Source of the DNA: Cyathus striatus
Lineage: Eukaryota; Basidiomycota; Agaricomycetes; Agaricales; Nidulariaceae
Length of the DNA stretch: 64,000 nt
Direction of reading: 5' to 3'
NCBI GenBank assembly: GCA_025738555.1
Contig: JAOVFP010000009.1
Coordinates: forward strand, 2,480,001-2,544,000
Shown here: positions 36,250-47,922 of the stretch, in pieces
Layout: every line of letters begins with the position of its first letter
Numbering within the stretch: the first letter of the stretch is position 1
Made by a program: the position numbers and the translations under genes
Notes under the pieces: model-generated
What the model saw: only the letters and a program-made list of their open reading frames with translations
Told to the model about the DNA's origin: nothing
Databases searched by the model: none

Positions 36250-37950
36250 TGATTTAGAAGCAGATAGAACTAGATTGTATTATTGAACAAGTAGGTGGAT
36301 TTGACAAGAAAGGACTCACATATTTATATGATGTTGGAGGAAAGTAAGGGTCAACTGAAAGGGATTCATGGACCAGAAGAGAATGAACTAGACAACTTGA
36401 TGCATGTCAGTGCATGACCCAAGCACGTCATCTAGAGCAATTCTAGAGTAAGTATTAATATGCCTAGCATATTTCTACCCACTATAAAACATTTATTTCA
36501 ATATTCTAAAGTGCTACTTACAAATGGTATAATATCTATGGGTTGTATTTAGTAGCTAAGGTAGAGGTCCTGGACCATTAGCTAGCATGGGAATTATTCG
36601 TGCTAATAAGGGACATGTCTAGCCTAAGTAGGAAAGCACCTAAAAATAGAAACACCAAGGTTAGAGTTTATTCTCAATATCGGTGGGAAATAGTTACCAG
36701 TAAGGCCAGAGATTGAGCTAAGTGCATGCCTATTCTAATAATAGGTTATCAAAGTCATATGTTATTGCGCCATAGGAAAAGCATGGGGATTTAGACTTAC
36801 AGTAAATGCCACTATCTAACCACACTGTACCAGCACTGTGCATCAGCATGCCATAGGCGCCTGGATAGGCCTGAGACCCGGCATTCCTGGCTGGCTTATT
36901 CAGTGTTTCCCATTTCCACACATCAAAGTGCACGGCATCATGCCTTCATATGGAGTGTCTCACCTGTGGATATGGCTTATTGTACTTTGCTATCTTTCCA
37001 TATGGACACATTCTTGGCACTTGTATGTTTGGTATATTCATGATTTACTCTGGTCCATCCCAGATGCCTGTCTCCAGTCTAAAAGTCTACTTTACAGCTT
37101 AGCCAATGTGTAATTACTGCTTTTGTATTAACTATATAGTTTCTCTTAGCTGTGTTCTATAAGATATTTAATAGGTAGATTTGTGTAGTAGAAGGGCAGT
37201 CTCCTGTGCCCCGAGAAATACCATCTAGCATTGTGCTTTAGTATTTGTGTGAGCTTTGAGATTCTAAGTGCAATGCAAAGTGTTAAGTCTGAGATTAAGG
37301 AATGCACATCAAAATGCACATCAAAGCATTTGCTAAGTGTGCACTCCCTCTTGAACATCGGTTTTTGACACTCTTTACATTACCTTACTTCACCCAGAAG
37401 CATCCTGCATCTGAGTCTTACCCACCGAGCACTTTCTTAGTGAGTGTACATGGTGTGAGTGAAATTATACATATTTTAATTTATACTACGTTGCACTAAA
37501 CTAGGTACTTTAGTATTTAAAATCGAATAACAGCACCTTTATTTTGTCACAGGAGTTTGTCTACATTGATTTGTGATGGCCTAGTTAGGAGGTTTAACAT
37601 TTGTTAGAACCTTGGAACCTTGGAAGTTACAGCTGAGTAACAGTATGCAGGTGGTTGATTCCGATGATTCAGAAATTTTAAATCTTAAGATCTTAAGAGC
37701 CCGGACCGGATGCTCCCATGATATCTCCAATTGAAGTTCTGTCCAGCAAAATTTATGTCATTTGCGCTGTCACCTGTAGGCTGTCGCAGGCTCAGGCTCA
37801 GGGCCCCTGGCCAAACCTCTTGCAAACCTCACATACCGAACCTATTATGTTAACTGCACCGTAGTTACTCCACACAGCACCCTAGTCCTGACATTAAATT
37901 CTTTTATGCATGATGCACTATTGCAATTCAAACTTACTACTAATGTATTG
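36250..37950. other. AT-rich intergenic DNA
   Basis: Overlapping short frames on both strands (about 36730-37113) have no recognisable motif. I see no repeat or gene here. Confidence 0.4.
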
Positions 37951-37960
37951 GCCCATTGTT

Positions 37961-38370
37961 TACAGTTGTCTAACAGTGTAATACTACATATACTTAGTCT
38001 ATCAGTACTTACATCAAATGTATAAATACTGGTGCATTTTACTGTTAATTTAATGCATTATTCCAGGGGATTTCCCAAGGCTCCTGTTGCTGAACTGAAG
38101 TTGTTGTCAATATGTACAGCTCAAACTTTGTGCAATACGGTTGCTATATGTCTCTAGTGGCATTCTTTGCCTAATTTATTATTACAGGCATTATATACGA
38201 TGCCATAAAAGCATAAACATTGCTTTCGTACCACAAGCATTATTGTGAAATGGTCAAATTACAGTGCTTACTTTAAATGTATGATCACATTACAGCAACA
38301 GTTTGCCCCCTTTGTAATGCATGATTGATCCAAAGTTGGCTTTCATTTTTTTCACTAAGTACTGATATAG
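37961..38370 (+). repeat. Diverged copy of the 49.0-49.4 kb segment (R')
   Basis: Blocks such as TGAACTGAAGTTGTTG.CA, CTTTAAATGTATGATC.CATTACAGCAA and the following GCCCCCTT(T/C).TAAT.CATGAT match 49.1-49.4 kb in the same order and strand. CpG sites of that copy are TpG/CpA here. Confidence 0.7.
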
Positions 38371-38531
38371 AAGGATTCAGCAATCTAATATCTGCAGTCT
38401 TACTAATACAAAGCCCTTCTGAAGTTGTTGCTAGTACAGCTCAAGTGCATGGGACAGGTACAGTACATCATATTTGATGTAGTGATATTCATTCCTTTCT
38501 AGATATTCATATTCTGCACCCTTCGTCCATA

Positions 38532-39100
38532 AGTGCTTCAGTATGGAAAGCCGGACAACCACGCTCAACTAGATCAAAACAGTTGAACTCTGACCTTCGG
38601 CAAGATGGCAGTTGCTTAGATATGTTCTTAAGCGCATCTTGTTCGGCCAGAATTTCGGTTAACCGCTTAGTCCAAGCTTCTAGTCCTACTGTATTCGGAT
38701 GCAAATGTAAGACTTGGTATTACAATAGAGTACTATACCATGAGTCATTACTAATTATTTTGTACATTCACTTAAGTTCAATAGATACAATTGAGAAATA
38801 AGATGTTAAAAAAGTGTCTATGTAGTATATACCTAGCTTTGAGATGAAATCCTGCAATGATAAGTGTGACTCATAACCTGAAAAAGCATACAAAGTGCAG
38901 TAGCATGTGTCTACTGCTATTTTTCTAGTGATTTGTTGGAATAGGGTTGATCATGTCTGCAAGAATAGTCCACTGGATTTGTGTGTGATAGCTTGATGTG
39001 CACAGCAGGAGTTGAACTTGAGACCGAATGCGTGGGAAATTATCACGTGATATAAAAGTCACGAGCATCGTTTCCATGGAGGAAATGACGCTCGTGACTT
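38532..39100 (+). repeat. Long inverted repeat, left arm (about 569 bp)
   Basis: The reverse complement of this segment recurs at 40932-41498 and appears essentially identical where compared. The inner end is itself a palindrome of about 40 bp (GTCACGAGC ... GCTCGTGAC). The arm carries a minus-strand frame (38704-38507) encoding a helical-looking 65-aa peptide (EAWTKRLTEILAEQDALKNI) ending in DEGCRI. A decayed remnant of that end is visible at 49430-49456. Its family is unknown to me. Confidence 0.9.
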
Positions 39101-39774
39101 ACTCAAGTGTTGAGCCAGGTGCATTCTTTACAACGCTGGCACATTGATTTTCATTCATATTATAAATACATCATTTCTTATGTTCATTTAGAGATTGCAT
39201 ATTTCAATAGAAGTACTGTAGATTGTTTCAAGTGGTAATAATACCTATCTACAGAGCTATTCTAATTGAAGTATCTGCAAGTACATATACTTGTGGGTAC
39301 CAAAAGTGATGGCAGTTCCCACATGACAGGAGAGCAGTTCCTCATATATTTTTAAGTGTAGCATCACATGTACAGCTTGGAATGACTTGATACTTTATTA
39401 TTATGTACTATATGATGTATGAAATATATATGTAAATTTACATGTTTATAAGTCTATTTTATACCACAATACAGGCTGTTTTTTAGAAATATCACAATCA
39501 CATTGAGGATCAATTAATTGCTTTACAGAGCTTTTTGTAGAATTTGAAATGCTCCAATATTTCCCTTATACATAGTCCTAACTACATAACATATATTAGT
39601 CAAGTTATATATATTATGCACCATATGGTGACCCACAATTAGAGTTGTAATATTCAGCAAACATCATTGATTCATGAGCTTCATCCTCCACTATTGGATA
39701 TCTACCTCCAATTGAATGAGTAGCAGTGTAATTTGAGATCAGTCTGGCAGAGCTTCTTGCTGAAAATACCAAAA

Positions 39775-40737
39775 AGTCCTTCTCTTTAATGGACCCTTGT
39801 CCTGGTACACTAACCATCAATCATCTTGAGTCTATTGGTATTGGAGCTTGTAAAACTGCACATAAAGAGCTCCTTAAACTCACTCCAATAGTGGAATCTG
39901 GCCTTGGAGATACATTAAACCAGCCCATTGCTGTAAAGTGAGTTTACTTTCAGGATAATATAAAAATAGCTCTTCTCAGACAGGACTATCAATTGGATGG
40001 TTTGCAATTGATTCAGAGCTCACAAAGACACTAGTCAAGGCCAATGTTACCTACTGGGCAGCATCTCTACTGTCTTATTCATATTCATACATCTCACAGG
40101 TGATATCAACCAAAGGAGAGCCTCCTTTTGAAATCCCTGAGATATGCTTTGTGAAGGCTGGTGCTTACATTGTTTATGACACTGCTGGTAGTAAGCCTGG
40201 TGGAAAGTCAGCAATGATGCACAATGTCTACTTGCTGGAAGAGTTCATCAAGAATGAAGGAAATGACTTCATAAAATTCATTCACAATGGTTCTGCTCAT
40301 CCTCTTCTAGATGAAAGTGATCCACTTTATGCCATTGCAAAATTTCTCTGTTTCATGCAGCATATTCAGTATGAAAAAACAGATTCCTTGGTATATGTAT
40401 CAGATCTACAAGGTGTGCAGTTTTACCATTTTATTTTGAGTGTTCTTATATAATTTTTTTATAATACAGGGAGTGCCACACTTTTATCTGACCCACAAAT
40501 AATGACTGTACTGTGAGTTTATTTTTCAGCTACTCAAAGAGATAGAGTAACATTTCAATTAAGATCACTTGAAGATGATGCCACCCTGTTTGGCCAGGGA
40601 AATGTGGGTTCCACATTCAATAATTTTGCATCTGACATATTTGCAACAATTACTGTGAATGGTTTAACTTAACAACTCTCAATACAGCATCAAAATCTAG
40701 TGCCTTGCATGCTGTTACAAATTTGGAGTCATGTTAA
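39775..40737 (+). pseudogene. Atypical alpha-kinase (MHCK/EF2K family) pseudogene
   Basis: The reading runs MDPCPGTLTINHLESIGIGA with CKTAHKEL (start region 39789), then AVKQDYQLDG, SELTKTLVKANVTYWAASLL, and a long piece with SKPGGKSAMMHNVYLLEEFI and SLVYVSDLQG. An intron 40413-40469 leads to SATLLSDPQI, and an intron 40512-40562 leads to LFGQGNVGSTFNNF and HICNNYC. DLQG, the DPQI motif, the G-x-GN loop and the H..CxxxC zinc site are signatures of the alpha-kinase domain. Alpha-kinases phosphorylate Ser/Thr and are expanded in Agaricomycetes. At least two single-base frameshifts (near 40000 and between the last two motifs near 40645) break it. It lies wholly between the two arms of the inverted repeat. 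Confidence 0.85.
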
Positions 40738-40931
40738 GGATCTGCATGTCCTTTTTATATGAGCTTGTAGGTACTTTGATTAGAATCACTCCATAAATGG
40801 GTCAATTATCTACTATTATGTTTGAAACAATCTATAGTACCTTCAGTGAATTGTGCAATTTCCAAACAATGCATTACTGAATGATAATATTAATGGAGAC
40901 AGTACTTAGTGAAAAATTAATTGTTATAAAG

Positions 40932-41498
40932 GTCACAAGCGTCGTTTCCATGGAGGAAATGATGCTCGTGACTTTTATATCACGTGATAATTTCCCACGC
41001 ATTCGGTCTCAAGTTCAACTCCTGCTGTGCACATCAAGCTATCACACACAAATCCAGTGGACTATTCTTGCAGACATGATCAACCCTATTCCAACAAATC
41101 ACTAGAAAAATAGCAGTAGACACATGCTACTGCACTTTGTATGCTTTTTCAGGTTATGAGTCACACTTATCATTGCAGGATTTCATCTCAAAGCTAGGTA
41201 TATACTACATAGACACTTTTTTAACATCTTATTTCTCAATTGTATCTATTGAACTTAAGTGAATGTACAAAATAATTAGTAATGACTCATGGTATAGTAC
41301 TCTATTGTAATACCAAGTCTTACATTTGCATCCGAATACAGTAGGACTAGAAGCTTGGACTAAGCGGTTAACCGAAATTCTGGCCGAACAAGATGCGCTT
41401 AAGAACATATCTAAGCAACTGCCATCTTGCCGAAGGTCAGAGTTCAACTGTTTTGATCTAGTTGAGCGTGGTTGTCCGGCTTTCCATACTGAAGCACT
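40932..41498 (-). repeat. Long inverted repeat, right arm (about 567 bp)
   Basis: Reverse complement of 38532-39100, with the same internal frame now on the plus strand (41326 onward) and the same inner palindrome with a few differences. The arms still contain CpG while the spacer between them does not, so the arms are young or have been homogenised. Confidence 0.9.
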
Positions 41499-41513
41499 AG
41501 TGTATGTTAAGTA

Positions 41514-42306
41514 TGGGCTACTAGTTTTTGATGTTGCCCATATTTTGACATTGCCTGTGAGGCAACACCAGTGCAGCAAAGTGCCCGCAATCAATTTATT
41601 CCCACACCCCCTCACTAATCAATTCCGGCTACTAATCATTGTCTCCCACCCTTCCCTTTGGATTATCACACACATATCACCATGGCCTGCCTCATGCTCA
41701 TTGTTTCCCATACCTCCACTCTCACTTCTTACACTTTTATTACATTTTCCTTAATCAAATACAATCTACTATTTATAATATAACATATTGTCAAATATTT
41801 CACCAAGGATGGAACACACTACAGTAGAAGATTATTTAAAAACTGTCTCTAATTCACATGTTTAATAGCTTTATCCCCTTCATTACATAGTTAAATATTG
41901 TATAGTAGATTTATCATAATATATATTAGATAATGCAAAAATAATCGAAGAAAATGATAAAGAGTTGAGTTAGAAATTAAGAAAATACTTGCTCACTGTT
42001 GAGCATGATGACAAGGAAGTTTGATGCATTGCCATGGTGATGAGGAAGGGTGTGATGGATGGGATCAATACTGTGTACAAATATAAACAAAGGCAGAGCG
42101 GAGGGCATGTGAAAAATGAACCTCCAACAATGTCGAAGGCAACACCAGGCAATGTTAAGCAACACTGGGCAATGTCACAGAAACACCACTTCTAACAAAA
42201 AAGTTCAAACTGGCAACATCAAGCAACACCAGCAATGCCAAGCAACGTCAAATCTCGGATTGGCAACATCAATTCTCAAATGGCAATGTCAATATCTGTA
42301 GGCCCA
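41514..42306. mobile_element. 793-bp TIR element, 7-bp flanking repeat
   Basis: The ends read TGGGCTAC and GTAGGCCCA, with alignable subterminal TTGATGTTGCC/GACATTGCC blocks. The direct repeat TTAAGTA flanks it at 41507-41513 and 42307-42313. The right half contains many degenerate GGCAACATCAAGCAACA-type motifs. No coding sequence. Confidence 0.65.
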
Positions 42307-42313
42307 TTAAGTA

Positions 42314-42560
42314 CTTATGGAAAAAAGATGGAGACCATTTATGCATTATGAAGGAGGTGAACCCTTGCTGCAATGTGATATCTTATGTTTAAAGTACTAT
42401 AATACAACCATTTTACAATAATGCTGGTACAACAGCAAGATTTATACAAGTTATTACATGATGTCATTTTCTAAATCCTATATTAAAATAGGTAAAAGAG
42501 GTTTATACTTAAATTACTTCGTCTTATAAAGCTGATAATAAAATAGACAAAGAATGAGAA
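42314..42560 (-). repeat. Inverted diverged copy of 49.24-49.43 kb (R'')
   Basis: The reverse complement contains AGTACTTTAAACATAAGAT, CACATTGCAGCAAGGGTTC and CCATCTTTTTTCCATAAGTACTTAA, matching the 49.24-49.43 kb segment and, inverted, 38.2-38.37 kb. Confidence 0.65.
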
Positions 42561-42569
42561 AGATTGTAA

Positions 42570-42832
42570 GTAAGTGGTCTTACTTGGACATCTATGAAGT
42601 CCTTCACTCAGCTTGCACTCTCAGTTCTATTTATCATGATTACTGCTTCTCTGCACTGGTGCGAACACAAGCTCCATCGACTTCATTAATATTCATCCCC
42701 TACAAAAACAAAAAATGGTCTCATTGGTGCACCTAGATCAGAGGCCCTTATCCTGTGAGAGTATTGGTGAGCCCTTAGGATGTTAGCATAGTGTAAGGAT
42801 GTCTACCTACCGTTTTAGCACCATGAATCATA
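42570..42832 (+). repeat. Direct copy of 49.47-49.76 kb, left half of a split copy
   Basis: TTGGACATCTA, CACTCTCAG, TTCTCTGCACTGG, CCTAGATCAGAGG and TTTTAGCACCATGAATCATA occur in the same order here and at 49.47-49.76 kb. The copy is interrupted by the hAT element and resumes at about 47770-47920. Confidence 0.7.
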
Positions 42833-43392
42833 CTTGAGAATAGTGGTGTTGGGGTTTGGTTCCGAACCTAGGTTTGAACACAAACCCATCGAGAACCGGA
42901 CGTACATTCAGTCCAAAGTTCAGCTTACTAAGAAGAACCGAACCTCATGTCCAATTCTAGGTTCTCAAAACTGTAGTTTACTCTGAATGTGTCTGGATGT
43001 GTTCAGACGCATTCAAACCTGTAATGTAGTGTAGTATTTCATTATTGTTTTGGCAGAAATATAGTGATAAATCTGGTGTCTGGTGGCATGATCATGACTG
43101 GGACTTGTGACTCTGAGTCAGCAGAATGATCTTGCCCTTGATTGCATGTTACAAACACATTGCATTGCGTCTTCAAGCTTCAAGCTTCAAGATTCAATTT
43201 CAGTTATAGTATCCCTTCTCTCTCTGCACCCACTCACTCTTCCACCTCTCATTCTCCCTATGTTTGCTCACTAGTGACAATATCAGGAAGGGATGAAATG
43301 TCTTGAAAGAGTTGTATGTTGTATTTTTATTTCTATTTCGCTCTGCTCATCTAACTGTTTTTTGTAGTTTGACACATTATATTTCACCAGAA

Positions 43393-43990
43393 ATGACTTC
43401 ATCTGGCCATTCGGATGATGGTATGTATATTGAGTAGCTTTGTAACTTTGTGACTTATTGACTTATAGTACTATTGCAGATGTAAATAAAAATAGCTCAC
43501 ATATGCATCAGTATGGAGGGACCTACCTTTTTGAAACTGTACAGTCCTTCCAGTGGTTAGAAAAGAATGCTTCAAGTCCTCAAAATGAACTGAAGCATTA
43601 TCTTGAGAGTGGGATTGAAAAGATGGATGATGTTGTTGGCTGGTGGGGGGTAAGTCTTTTTTAAAATTATAATTCATGGTTCTCACAGAATTTCAGAATC
43701 AAAGTGATACCAAATATTCCACCCTGAAGTGTATAGCTCATGACTACCTAGCTATTCAGGGATCTTTGACTCCATCAGAGCAAGCATTTAGTAGTGGTGG
43801 AATCACCAGTGCTGCTTGATGTGGAAGCCTTACATCAAAAATCTTCGGTGCACTCCAGATTTTGAAGAGTGCTTATTGCAACAGTCATATTTCAGCTGCA
43901 CAGCAAGCCTTGGAGGGCATTGATGCTCTTATTGCTGAGCTTGATGCAGCATCCTCTGCACCTGTGGATGAGTATGATGTCGAATTTTAG
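43393..43990 (+). pseudogene. hAT transposase C-terminal dimerisation domain, broken
   Basis: Exon remnants encode ELKHYLESGI, VVGWWG, then after an intron (about 43650-43689) KYSTLKCIAHDYLAIQGS, SEQAFSSGGI, a TGA (43817-43819), then KIFGALQILKSAY. This is the hAT family dimerisation region, in which WWG, DYLAIQGS and S.R.FS.GG are typical. The stop falls where related transposases have an arginine, again CGA to TGA. The RNase-H-like catalytic core is missing upstream, so the element cannot make active transposase. Confidence 0.88.
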
Positions 43991-44424
43991 TTCATATTTC
44001 ATGTATGTGGGCATACATCAGCAAGTACTGATTATACTACACAGTGCTATAGTAGTGCTACAGAGCATTGTATAATGCCATAGCACCATAACAAAGGTGT
44101 TCATTTATGTAGTACTACAGAGTTATCACTACATGCTACCAAGCACTACAGAGACATGGTAGCATGCTATGGAGTGCTATACAACACTGTAGAGGCTTGG
44201 CAGTATGCTATGGAAGCTTTAGAATATCCAGGATTACAGCAGGTCCCTGTAGGATTTCCTTGGGATTCTAACACCTCAGCCAATAGCATCACTCCTTCAG
44301 TTATATAAATATATATATATATATATATTAAGTAGTTTTAAATAGATACAGGGTAAATAATAATATTCACTCTTATCAATCAGTACACTGCAAACCAAAC
44401 TTCAAACAAAAGAAAGCAAACAAA

Positions 44425-45330
44425 AAAAAAGAAACAAAACATACCAGTAACAATAGGATACCCCACAATCACATCAGGCACAGTCATAAACCCAGGCGCA
44501 GGAAGCACCAATGCATCAAGTTTAAACTTCTTCAATATAGCATCTATCCCCCTCGTAGATCCCAAATCCTGATCGAACACCAAAGCTTGGAAGAATGACA
44601 CATTGTGGCTTGTCATTGCTTCTGATTCTATCAGCCTACAAAGTGGTGAGTACGGAAGGGGAGGGAGAGAGGGGGAAGACAAACTCAGATTGATCCATAA
44701 AGTTCATAGGCTCCTCCAGTGTCAGATTGGCATTGCTGAACTTGATCAAGTCCGCGAGACTGCATACACCAGAAGGGTTAAATCTCAATCCTCGATAATA
44801 CACATTCAGTTCAATCTATAGCATGTCAGCTCCTGTTCCCCTATACTGCATGAAAGGAAAACAAACCTTAAAATCAACATCCAGCACAATCATCTCATTA
44901 TTACTGGATGAGAAACACACCACCGGCATGAGAAGTCAGCCTAACGCTAGGCTTGATCCCCACCAAGTTGTTATTACTGGTCAAGCATGTAATGCTCCTG
45001 TCCGTCTCACTACCAAGAGTGACAGCAACAAGCCCTATGCTTGCAGCTACACCAGAACCAGAAGACCCACAGGGATCGGCATTGGGGAAGTACACATTTG
45101 TACATTGCCTGCCACACCCTGACCAGCCTGAGGCTAGGTTTCTATGGAAGTGGGCAAATTCAGAGAGGTTGGCTTTGCCTTTGAGAAGTGGCATTAGAAT
45201 GGAACTTGTGGGCTAAAGGAGGTGAGGGGGGGACGAACCAAGGATGATAGCTTCTGCCTTTTGGAGGCATTTTATGACACCTGCATCATCTGGAACCAAG
45301 AGAAGATGGCTGTTCATTCAATCGTCAATC
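44425..45330 (-). pseudogene. Amidase-signature family gene fragment inside the hAT element
   Basis: The minus strand gives DDAG.IKCLQKAEAIILG, then GKANLSEFAHFHRNLASGWS, GSSGSGVAAS, GSETDRSI and NNNLVGIKPS, then after a gap LADLIKFSNANLTLEEP, RGIDAILKKFKLDALVLPAP and VIVGYPIVT. In active amidases the triad is the Lys of GKANL, the Ser of GSSSG and the Ser of TDGSI; here the last motif reads DRSI. The middle region (roughly 200 residues) is deleted, the N-terminus is missing and stops separate the parts. AS amidases hydrolyse amides; this copy cannot be functional. Codons and CpG content suggest it came from a normal host gene. Confidence 0.87.
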
Positions 45331-45749
45331 TTGCTGCTTTGCATCCACTGGTGGGTGGGGGGACGTTGGTGTATTGCATGCCTGGTGGCTGCTATGCTGG
45401 CTTGTGGGGTGCATGTTGTGTCAGTCTTTCCAGTCGTAAAACTTCGTCAGGTGGGAGAGCACTGGTGTGAGAGGCACCTCCACTAAGTGGGAGAACTGGC
45501 TGGGGTTTGTACCAGTCATGCTAATGCACAACAAGACACGTGATCATTTCTCCCTGTAAACAAACTTAATTAGTCCTATGGATACAGAAACAGAGTACTC
45601 ACCCTCTCATTTAATGCCTCCACCCAACTCCCAATGTGCTATAAAAGATGACGATGAGATTTGATATTGAAGACTGTAATGATGATGCCTGTGTACCAAC
45701 TATGGTACTGTAAACATTGAGAGGCTTGTGCCAAACAACACCACATGAT

Positions 45750-47160
45750 TTCGTTTCACATCGAATTTGCATCTAACCCATGGGTGACCCGCAACCCTTG
45801 GCACCTGTAGCTAAAATTACCCAGTGACAGCAGCCTTGTGCTGGAAGCAGCAAGGAAGAGGTAGGGGGACACAGTGAAGAAGAGGTAGGGGGACATGTTG
45901 ACGGGCCTTGTGTTGTAACCAGTGAGGAAGAGGTGGGGGGACAGGGACACAATGATGGCAACCTCACACTGTAATGAGCAAGGAGCCTGCCAATTGAACT
46001 GATGAGGCTTGCACCATATCCAGAAAGGAGGTGGAAGGAGGAGTGGGAGGACACAGCAGTGACAGCTAACTAGCAACAGACACAGTGCAACATGGGCTTA
46101 CTGCATACCAAACAAGGACAGTTAGTAGAGCAGACAAGAAGTATGACATTTGCACTTACATATACACATAATCCTATCTTGGCTTTGACAGTACATGGAA
46201 CAATGAATGAGGCAGAGGGGCAGTGTCATAGCTGATGACGATGAGAAGGATGCATCAATAAGGGGGGGATGGGGCAACCTTGCACTGTAACGAGCAAGGA
46301 GGTGGATGTGGTGATGATGACTAATGTAATACATCCAGTGAGGAGGGCAACTCAGTGGGCAACGAGGAGGTAGCGGTAGGATGGCAATAGCCATGTGCTG
46401 TATCCAGCGAGGAGAGGAAGAAGTGGTAGGGGGGAAGGATACAGTGGCAACAGCTAGCCAGCAAGGTGCTCACACTGTATCCAGCAAGGAGGAAGACATG
46501 GGGAGGTGGTAGGCCTTGTGCTGTATCCAGAAAGGTAGGCTATGCATAGACATGACATGGTTTGCATAGCAGGGAGGAGGGTGCCTGTGAATTGAACTGG
46601 CGAGGTTTGCACTGTATCCAGTGAGGAGGTGATGGAAGGAGGGGTGGGAGGACTTGGGTGTGACAGCTAGCTGGCAAGGAGCACAGCATGACGTGAGCTT
46701 ACTACATAGCCAATGTCAACAGTTAGCAAGGCACAGCAGGAGTATGATGATTGGACTTACATATGTGCACATACTCTATCCTATCTCCTAGGTGGTATCT
46801 AACGCAGTGTCATGGACTTGAGGGAGCGGCTGCCATGGTATAGCAGGTTTAGGGGTTATGGGTGAAGAGCAAGGTGGAGGGGAGGCAGTGGTCATAGCCA
46901 ATGACGATGAGAAGGATGCATCGATAAGGGTGGGGACGGCCAGCAGCATCACTACATTGTTTGGTTGAAATGGCTGTACAAAACAAATAAAAATCCCACA
47001 CCTTACCTAAGCACAGCAGACAGCCAAAGGGCAGGCAGGGGGGAGGGGCAAGAGGCGAGAGAGTGATGAGCAGGCCTTCATGACAATGAGGGGAGAGGGA
47101 TAGGTGATGATAGCAATGATGGAGGTTTCCAGATGGTATTTGAAGTGCCGAGGTATCACA
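45750..47160. repeat. G-rich degenerate repeat zone within the hAT element
   Basis: Motifs of the type 'cttgtgctgtatccagcgaggaggtgg' (broken into many variants) and 'gggaggacac' recur at irregular 60-150 bp spacing. The zone is much more G-rich on this strand than its surroundings. No convincing gene is visible. Confidence 0.55.
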
Positions 47161-47922
47161 GATCATTACAGAGCACTTGGTGTTGAACTGTATAAAATTA
47201 CATAGTGTACTATTTACATTATAAATTATTGCATAGCACTTGGAAACTGTATAGTACTTTATAGCATACTAATTACATTATATATTGCTACAGATTTCTT
47301 ATAAATTGTAGAGAGCTATACAGCACAGTAATTACATTACAGAGTGCTACAAACTACTATATAGTGACTTTGACTAATTTGAAAAGTTATACATGTTACA
47401 AGGATTCATATACATACTATAGTATGCTATATGCAAAAACCAGTGCTTGCTGATGTAAGTAGTTAATATATGATTAACTTCTATTTCTTAATACATGAGA
47501 ATTACTACTGAAATAAAAGTAGTACTAGTAATATCATTAATGTTACACTACTAATTTTCTAAATAAGTCGGAAAAAAAGAAACCTACCTTTGGTCCAGTT
47601 TGACACTCGAACTCGCTCTGAACCTGAACTGGACTGCAGAGAACCTGAACCTCAGGTCCAGTCCTAGGTTCGGTGAAAAGGCCTGAACCAGACCTCAGGT
47701 CCAGTTCCAGGTTCAGAGTAAATGTTCTCTGAACTGGATGGAACTGGACCCCAACACCACTACTTGAGAAGGAAATGATGATCCTAGCAATGCACAGTTA
47801 TACCTGACCTACCTGCTTAGCCTACTAGAGAATTATAGAGTATCGGTCAGTGTTCCTTACACTTCTCATACCCAAGGGTTCATTTTCCTTATAATGTGTC
47901 ACCCGATCACTACTGCATATAG

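Larger units (their letters stand above)
42841..47762. mobile_element. 4.9-kb hAT transposon carrying a host amidase fragment
   Basis: The inverted ends are TAGTGGTGTTGGGGT. The 8-bp duplication CTTGAGAA is perfect at 42833-42840 and 47763-47770, and a homologous uninterrupted site lies at about 49765. Both ends carry subterminal repeats of the GGTTC..GAACC and AGGTCCAGTTC type (42850-42990 and 47590-47740). Inside are a truncated hAT transposase (C-terminal dimerisation part only), an amidase gene fragment in the opposite direction, a G-rich repeat zone and two zones of degenerate CTACAGAG-type repeats (about 44030-44220 and 47160-47450) that bracket the amidase and G-rich cargo. Confidence 0.92.

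Noticed and set aside
36730..37113. Overlapping 67- and 91-aa frames on opposite strands
   Set aside because: No motif, no splice sites and no homologue recognised; likely chance frames in AT-rich decayed DNA.
39938..39953. Apparent 16-nt intron GTGAGTTTACTTTCAG in the alpha-kinase (and a 17-nt one at 40512-40528)
   Set aside because: Ultra-short introns would be remarkable. But in each case a later AG (at 39978-39979 and 40561-40562) gives a 42- or 51-nt intron that restores the expected family sequence better. The gene is also frameshifted, so it cannot prove unusual splicing.
42841..47762. Active autonomous hAT transposon
   Set aside because: Only the C-terminal dimerisation part of the transposase is present and it has an internal stop.
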